64,000 nucleotides of DNA from Oxytricha trifallax. Lineage: Eukaryota; Ciliophora; Spirotrichea; Sporadotrichida; Oxytrichidae. How positions within the stretch are numbered: the stretch's first letter is position 1; each line of letters opens with the position of its first letter. This document shows, piece after piece, positions 59,290-64,000 of the stretch. The stretch spans positions 1 through 64,000 of the forward strand of contig ARYC01017552.1 in assembly GCA_000711775.1 (NCBI GenBank), given 5' to 3'. The notes beneath the pieces were generated by a model that was given only the letters and a program-made list of their open reading frames with translations, was not told the origin of the DNA and ran no database searches. Position numbers and translations under genes: made by a program.

Positions 59290-60990
59290 AAACTTAAACA
59301 AAGAGGAGAAGAAAGTAGAAGAAGAAGTTTAGCATTAAAGAAGAAAATTGCCATACATGCATAAAGTTGGTTTTGCCTATGACAATTATAATTATCACTT
59401 ATAACAATTCTAATAAGTAGCCTTATGATTTAATATTTCAGCTTCTTTTATACATGTTGCTTCATGAGAATCATAAATACTCTCACCCTGAGAGACCCTC
59501 TAGAATCATGGCAATCTACTAAAATCTTGAAAAAGAAAAGTTATTACCAGAATTAGTAAGGATAAAATTTGAGCCAGTTAACAGGAAACACTTGCTGAGA
59601 GTTTATGATGAGCATCTTATCGAAAGAGTAGATAACAGTATCTACTATTCAATTATTTGTGTTCATTTAAGTAGATAAGTAGCTAATAGTTACGTGATAA
59701 CTTTTGAAATTTAAAGTGAAATGTTTTAAATGCTAAAGGGATAGAAGAGGGGAAAAAGATATTGAAGGTTAGAGGCGAGACAAAGTACATGGATGAGAGC
59801 TATGATGTTTATGCTAACCTCTACACTAAAGAATGCTTTATAAATTAAATAATTTGAGTTGGAAAATATAATAATAAAATGCGCATACTTAGCTGCTGGT
59901 GCAAGTGTACCAAGTTGTGATGCTGTATTTTCTGAAATACCAAAAATGGATTCAGTTTTTGCAGCAATCAGACCTCCTAGCCATCATGCTAGTTGTGGAA
60001 AAATGGCAGGGTTCTGTCTTTTTAACAATCCTTATTTTAAATGTGTCTATTTCCTTCACATCATTGGAATTATTGCTTAATTAAATGCAGCAATTGCTGC
60101 TCGATCAGTTTAGAAAGATCACAATATTAAAAAAGTTTGTATATTTAATTGGGATATTCACGGTGGCGATGGCACTTCACAAATCTTTTACGAAGATTAT
60201 TCAATTTTGTATGTTTCTCTGCACAGGTATGATGACGGTATGTTTTACCCAAGAAAGGCAGGAAATTATGAATTAATCGGAAAGGATGCAGGCAAGGGTT
60301 ACAACATTCATATATTAATTTATTCTAAGATCTATGGTATTAAATGTGTTATAAGTGTTCACTACGCTTTCAATGCATATTCAGCAAAGGAAGTTACAGA
60401 TAAAAAATATGCATATGCCTGCCAGAATCTATTGTTCCCAATAATATAGGAATTTGAGCCTGAAGCAATAATAATTTCTTGAGGATTTGACAGCGCTGCA
60501 GGTGACCCTCTTGACAAATTGGAGTTACTCCTTATGGGTATGCTTGGATGACTTATGGATTGATGTAGATAAACTATTATCTTGTATATTCTTATTAAGT
60601 AAATTGAAAAATTACACCTAAAAAAGTTGCTTTTAATGATTTATGCCCTAAAATCGTTGTTCTTTTGGAAGGTAGCTCTAACTTAGATGCTATAGATGAT
60701 GAGGATTTTAATTCTTACACAAAGTCTGAGTTTGATCAGCCACTACAGTTAAATTAAATAATTAAATGGATATATCTTTGAATATCTATCAGAGTTTTAG
60801 TAAAGATGAGTTCAATTAAATGGTTCAAATTTATAACTCACAAAGAATACGGAAAGTCAAGCTTGGAAAAGCCGATTAAAGAGTTCACTTTTGTTTATAA
60901 CAAGCTTTTGCCGTTGCTTAAGCCTTATTGGAAATGTTTACAAGGAACAGATTGAGAGATTTTGCTTTTGTATGGTTAAGTACTACATAT
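59290..60990 (+). pseudogene. Class II histone deacetylase, degenerate
   Basis: Blocks in family order: MHKVGFAYDNYN, HPERPSRIMAIYQNLEKEK, VYDEHLIERVDNS, CAYLAAGASVPSCDAVF, AAIRPPSHHASCGKMAGFCL then FNNP, FNWDIHGGDGTSQIFYEDY, SLHRYDDGMFYPRKAG, then GFDSAAGDPL, GVTPYGYAWMTYGL and IVVLLEGSSNLDAI, with a conserved tail FNQMVQIYNSQRIRKVKLGK. The active-site His pair and the zinc ligands (DIH, GFD) remain. But family GHHA is SHHA, HHGNGT is HGGDGT and the catalytic Tyr of LEGGYN is lost (LEGSSN). In-frame TGA at 60480-60482 replaces the residue before GFD, and frames shift near 60540. Probably a dead copy of a deacetylase acting on histone or tubulin lysines. Confidence 0.75.
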
Positions 60991-61483
60991 ATGCTTAATA
61001 GATTGATATAAGTTAGGAAATTAATATGTTTTTTATTAAAGTGTTTAATGAGTATACATAAACAAAAATTTATTTAAAAAAAAAGTATTTACTTTTTAAA
61101 ATTAAAATATTTCCTTGTATGCATGATAATAAGCTTAATTACCAAAAGGTTTTTTGCTTTATAAAGCTTTTAGCTAAATTACCTTTATATAATTTAATTA
61201 AAAAATGTTATGAAATACAAAAATATATATTGCTTGAATAATAAAAAATACAAAAAATATGGTTTTATTAAATATTTTAATTAAAGTAAAAAACTTAAAT
61301 CAAATGAAGAGGCAATAGTAAAAGCAAATTAAGTTATAATCATTAAAAATTGGGAAAAAAATATTGAAATAGCAATTTTATACATTAATTATCGTACAAT
61401 AAGCGATTAAAAATTATGAAAGAAGTAAATATTCACCTATATTTTAAAATAATAATTCTTAAAAGTATTTAACATAAAATAAA
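60991..61483. other. AT-rich spacer, no gene seen
   Basis: Between convergent genes. Formally open over long runs only because TAA/TAG are sense; composition is not coding-like. Confidence 0.5.
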
Positions 61484-63087
61484 TCATTCTTTAAATTCTT
61501 TTTGCTTCTAATGAGAAAAATTGTTTGATTGAGTTTTTTAGGAAACTTGATTTATTCTTATACTTTATGCTTACAAAAACTAGCGACCAGATCTATTTTT
61601 ATAATTATAAGAGCCACATTAAATCAAATTTTTGTATTATAATTATTTTTAAATATATGTATATCTCAATCTCTAAGAAAAATCTACCACGTGGCTATTA
61701 GATTATTTTTGCTTACTACTGCTGTTCCCTAATTTATTCTAACCATAGTCGCTCTTTACCTTTACTTGACTTGAATTGTTAATCTACATTGATGACTTCT
61801 GTGATTTTTAACTAATTATTTAGGAATTGCTCTAAATTTTGCCTTCTTCCTCTATACTCTTACTGTTATCTTTCGAGATGAATTGACCCTTATCCTTATG
61901 CAGCTATCATAATACACTTTGAATGTACTGTCTCTATATATTTAAGCGTAAATTTAATGAACTTTCGACATTTCATCGAAATCATCCTAAGCAAAGGACA
62001 TCGACATGTTTTCTGTGGTTTGCTCACCTATTCCCTAGATGCATTAAGAAGGGTCTATTTTAACTTTAAGAGACTAATTATCTAATGAATAATCGTTTAA
62101 GCTTTCAAGTTTTTCATTCTTTATAAACTTTTGAAAAGTTTGATTATTTTTAAGTTCCACCTTTTTCTAGCGAGTAAGTTATACTTGCGAAGACACATTG
62201 CTTGAATTAAAAGAACTTCCGTTGTTAATATACGATGTATTTGGAGAACTAACTTTAGAATTATTCGCTTTTTGTATGTTCTTTTTTGGAATAGGAAATT
62301 TTACTGATTTAATTCCAGTAACAAGATTTTGAGTCTATAAAAAAGAATTTTTTGGAGAGAGGGATTAGAAATGTCTAACATTTGCAGTTTTTACTTGAGA
62401 TGATTTAGTTAATGATGTAAAGTTAAGGTTATTTAGTTATAATTGGGTAATACTTATCTAGATTTGGAATTACTAGTTACTATTTATTTGAGGTGGACTT
62501 GGCGTCTTTTTACCTTACAATTTATTCATCAATTTAGGACCAATACTTGTCCTAGAACTTTCATAGTTCTAAACGAAATTATTATCTTATGCTTTTGGAA
62601 GTTATGCTTTAAAAACAAAATAATAATTACTTTCATCGTTACTACTATCTCTGCTCTTTTTCCTAATTAAATTAGATTGTTTTCTTAAATTGTCTTGACT
62701 TCTTACTTGCTTCAATAGCTAAGGTGGGCTTTTACTTGTTGGTTATTTTATTCCAATATTTTACTTAGCCTAGTCTGGGGATCTTCTATGTTTATGTAAA
62801 TTGTTCTTGAACTTTGATACTCTTGCCTTATTTGCTGAGCCATTATTGAATTATATCATTGAAAACCGCTCCTTCTTATATTTCTTGATAGTATTCTAAA
62901 TATCCGTTTTGATGTCTCTTAAATCTGCTGATAAATGGAATGATTCTCTACTTCTAGGCAATTATTATTTATTGATTTGGCTAGAATTTGTTTGACTTTA
63001 ATTTTAGTCTTAGATAAGCCTGCAATTGTAAAGTGAAATATCTTTGTTATTTTCATCAATTAAACGCTGTATCTTTTATATGATCAT
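61484..63087 (-). CDS. Q/N/S-rich basic protein, unrecognised
   Basis: Ends at TGA 61484. Open from at least ATG 63087 (MIIQKIQRLIDENNKDISLY), possibly from about 63150. Blocks: SRESFHLSADLRDIKTDI and RSPDQAKQNIGIKQPTSKSP (62670-62960); SVKFPIPKKNIQKANNSKVS and KFIKNEKLESLNDYSLDNQS (62090-62330); DDFDEMSKVHQIYAQIYRD (61940-62000); then a Ser/Gln/Asn-rich tail (SIEEEGKIQSNSQIISQ...) to 61484. Some AT-rich insert at about 62400-62640, and a slip near 61925. Low complexity and probably disordered. No family recognised. Confidence 0.6.
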
Positions 63088-63508
63088 GAGTTGCTTATCC
63101 AACTTTTATGCACCTTTTAGTTCAAATTATAAAAAGAAACATTATAAAATTTTTTATTAAAACCTGACACATTTTAGAACTCTTAACCCATGTCTATAAT
63201 TTATTCTATAGAAGATTAAAAAACAAGAGTCTAAAAGAAATCAGTGAAGAATATTTTATCATCTTTTTAAGAAGCATTTTACTTTATATAATTTATGGAG
63301 TCAAATTCATTGAAAATATAGTATCTATCAATATTTCTGCATATTCTTTCAGTGTAATTGTAAAATATTTAGTAAAGCATCATTCTCTAAGAGGAAAGAG
63401 GGATGAAATTCCATGATTTTTGTATATTATCTAAGCTTTTCTTCAAATACTTAGACTTCGATAGTTATTTATGCTTCCCAATCAAGAAAATATTTTCATC
63501 TATATAAA
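63088..63508. other. Intergenic, no gene seen
   Basis: Divergent intergenic region between two genes, AT-rich, likely to hold both promoters. No motif recognised. Confidence 0.4.
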
Positions 63509-63850
63509 ATGCAAGAACTTAAGAATCCAATTAAAATTGCCTTAATTAGTGAATTGAGATTTCACTATCCCATACTGATTTCTAGACTCCTAAGGTATTG
63601 GAGCATCAAGATACTCTATATATTCAGATTTTATTGAAGGTATAATTTAATACGAAGAAGCGTTTAAAGGGCTTAGAATTGCTAACAAACTGTGTATTAA
63701 AAGTGAGATTGTATTAGTATCATTAGATATTAAAATGAGCCTTTTATCAAGCAGTAAAGAAAGAAACATCAAAGATATATTTTACGGGTTCATTTTTTCC
63801 ATCAAAAGCTCTAATGGTGTTAATAAGGCATGTTTTATAATTTATTTTGT
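63509..63850 (+). CDS. Partial unknown gene near the right edge
   Basis: ATG 63509 (MQELKNPIKIALISELRFHY). A one-base slip near 63572 leads to SQGIGASRYSIYSDFIEGII, QYEEAFKGLRIANKLCIKSE and VSLDIKMSLLSSSKERNIKD, ending near 63845 in AT-rich DNA. Composition is coding-like. No family recognised; the rest would lie beyond the insert or the window. Confidence 0.45.
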
Positions 63851-64000
63851 AAAAGCTGTTTCTTTTAAAATAAACTCAACAGATGAAATTTTAATTTTTT
63901 ATAGAATTTAATTCTTTTGATCATCTTTAAGATTTAAAATTGAGTACTTTTATATTGAATTTGAGTTTAAAATATAAAAGTATACATTGAGAGGAAACTA

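Noticed and set aside
60207-60449. Several short plus-strand ORFs as separate genes
   Set aside because: They are pieces of the single degenerate deacetylase once TAA/TAG are read as Gln.
1-64000. CRISPR arrays, bacterial operons, ribosome binding sites
   Set aside because: No regularly spaced repeats, and gene structure is clearly eukaryotic ciliate.

Overview
This window looks like germline (micronuclear) DNA of a hypotrich/spirotrich ciliate of the Oxytricha type. It is roughly three quarters A+T. Coding blocks only make sense if TAA and TAG are read as Gln and TGA as stop. Genes are cut by very short GT-AG introns and by short AT-rich inserts flanked by 3-8 bp direct repeats. Removing those inserts restores reading frame, which is the behaviour of IESs with pointers. 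Simple standard-code open frames are almost all meaningless here. The organism name is inference; the code, the pointers and the transposon types are read from the sequence.

Layout. 1-6450: a mobile-element region with a decayed MT-A70-type N6-adenine methyltransferase, an intact-looking DD34E (IS630/Tc1-mariner) transposase, a small acidic ORF, a basic/coiled-coil ORF and a long coiled-coil ORF. Two 41-bp hairpins in direct orientation lie at 65 and 4360, and a G4T4G4T3 tract at 6436. 6572-8763: Q/N-rich gene (minus). 9133: tRNA-Lys(CUU). 9681-14900: long coiled-coil gene (plus). 15235-15486: small double zinc-ribbon gene (minus). 15630-16180: large palindrome. 18179-19700: fragment of a TBE-like element (zinc fingers plus kinase ORF, telomere-like terminus). 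22139-27427: very large unrecognised gene (minus) holding a decayed transposase in an insert. 27424-28161: decayed Cys-rich secreted-type gene. 28730-29456: theta-like glutathione S-transferase. 30189-39892: tandem zinc-finger/vWA genes, the first decayed. 40714-43874: LRRC49-like leucine-rich gene (minus) interrupted by a 676-bp palindromic element. 44632-46712: Ser/Thr kinase (minus). 49900-53400: a partial sterol/diacylglycerol acyltransferase-like gene abutting a partial dynein heavy chain. 54043-58990: GAF-domain gene. 59290-60990: degenerate class II histone deacetylase. 61484-63087: Q/N-rich gene (minus). 63509 to the right edge: partial unknown gene.

A family of about 390-410 bp repeats with roughly 27-bp terminal inverted repeats (six copies) is scattered between and inside genes. 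One copy is itself split by a 617-bp palindromic element with an 8-bp target duplication. The same kind of 8-bp duplication flanks the palindrome in the LRRC49-like gene and would serve as its excision pointer.

Limits: many otherwise well-conserved blocks contain single-base frame slips, often at A or T runs. I cannot separate assembly error from real decay for these. In-frame TGA at conserved positions is better evidence of decay. Protein identities rest on motif recognition only; no search was run.
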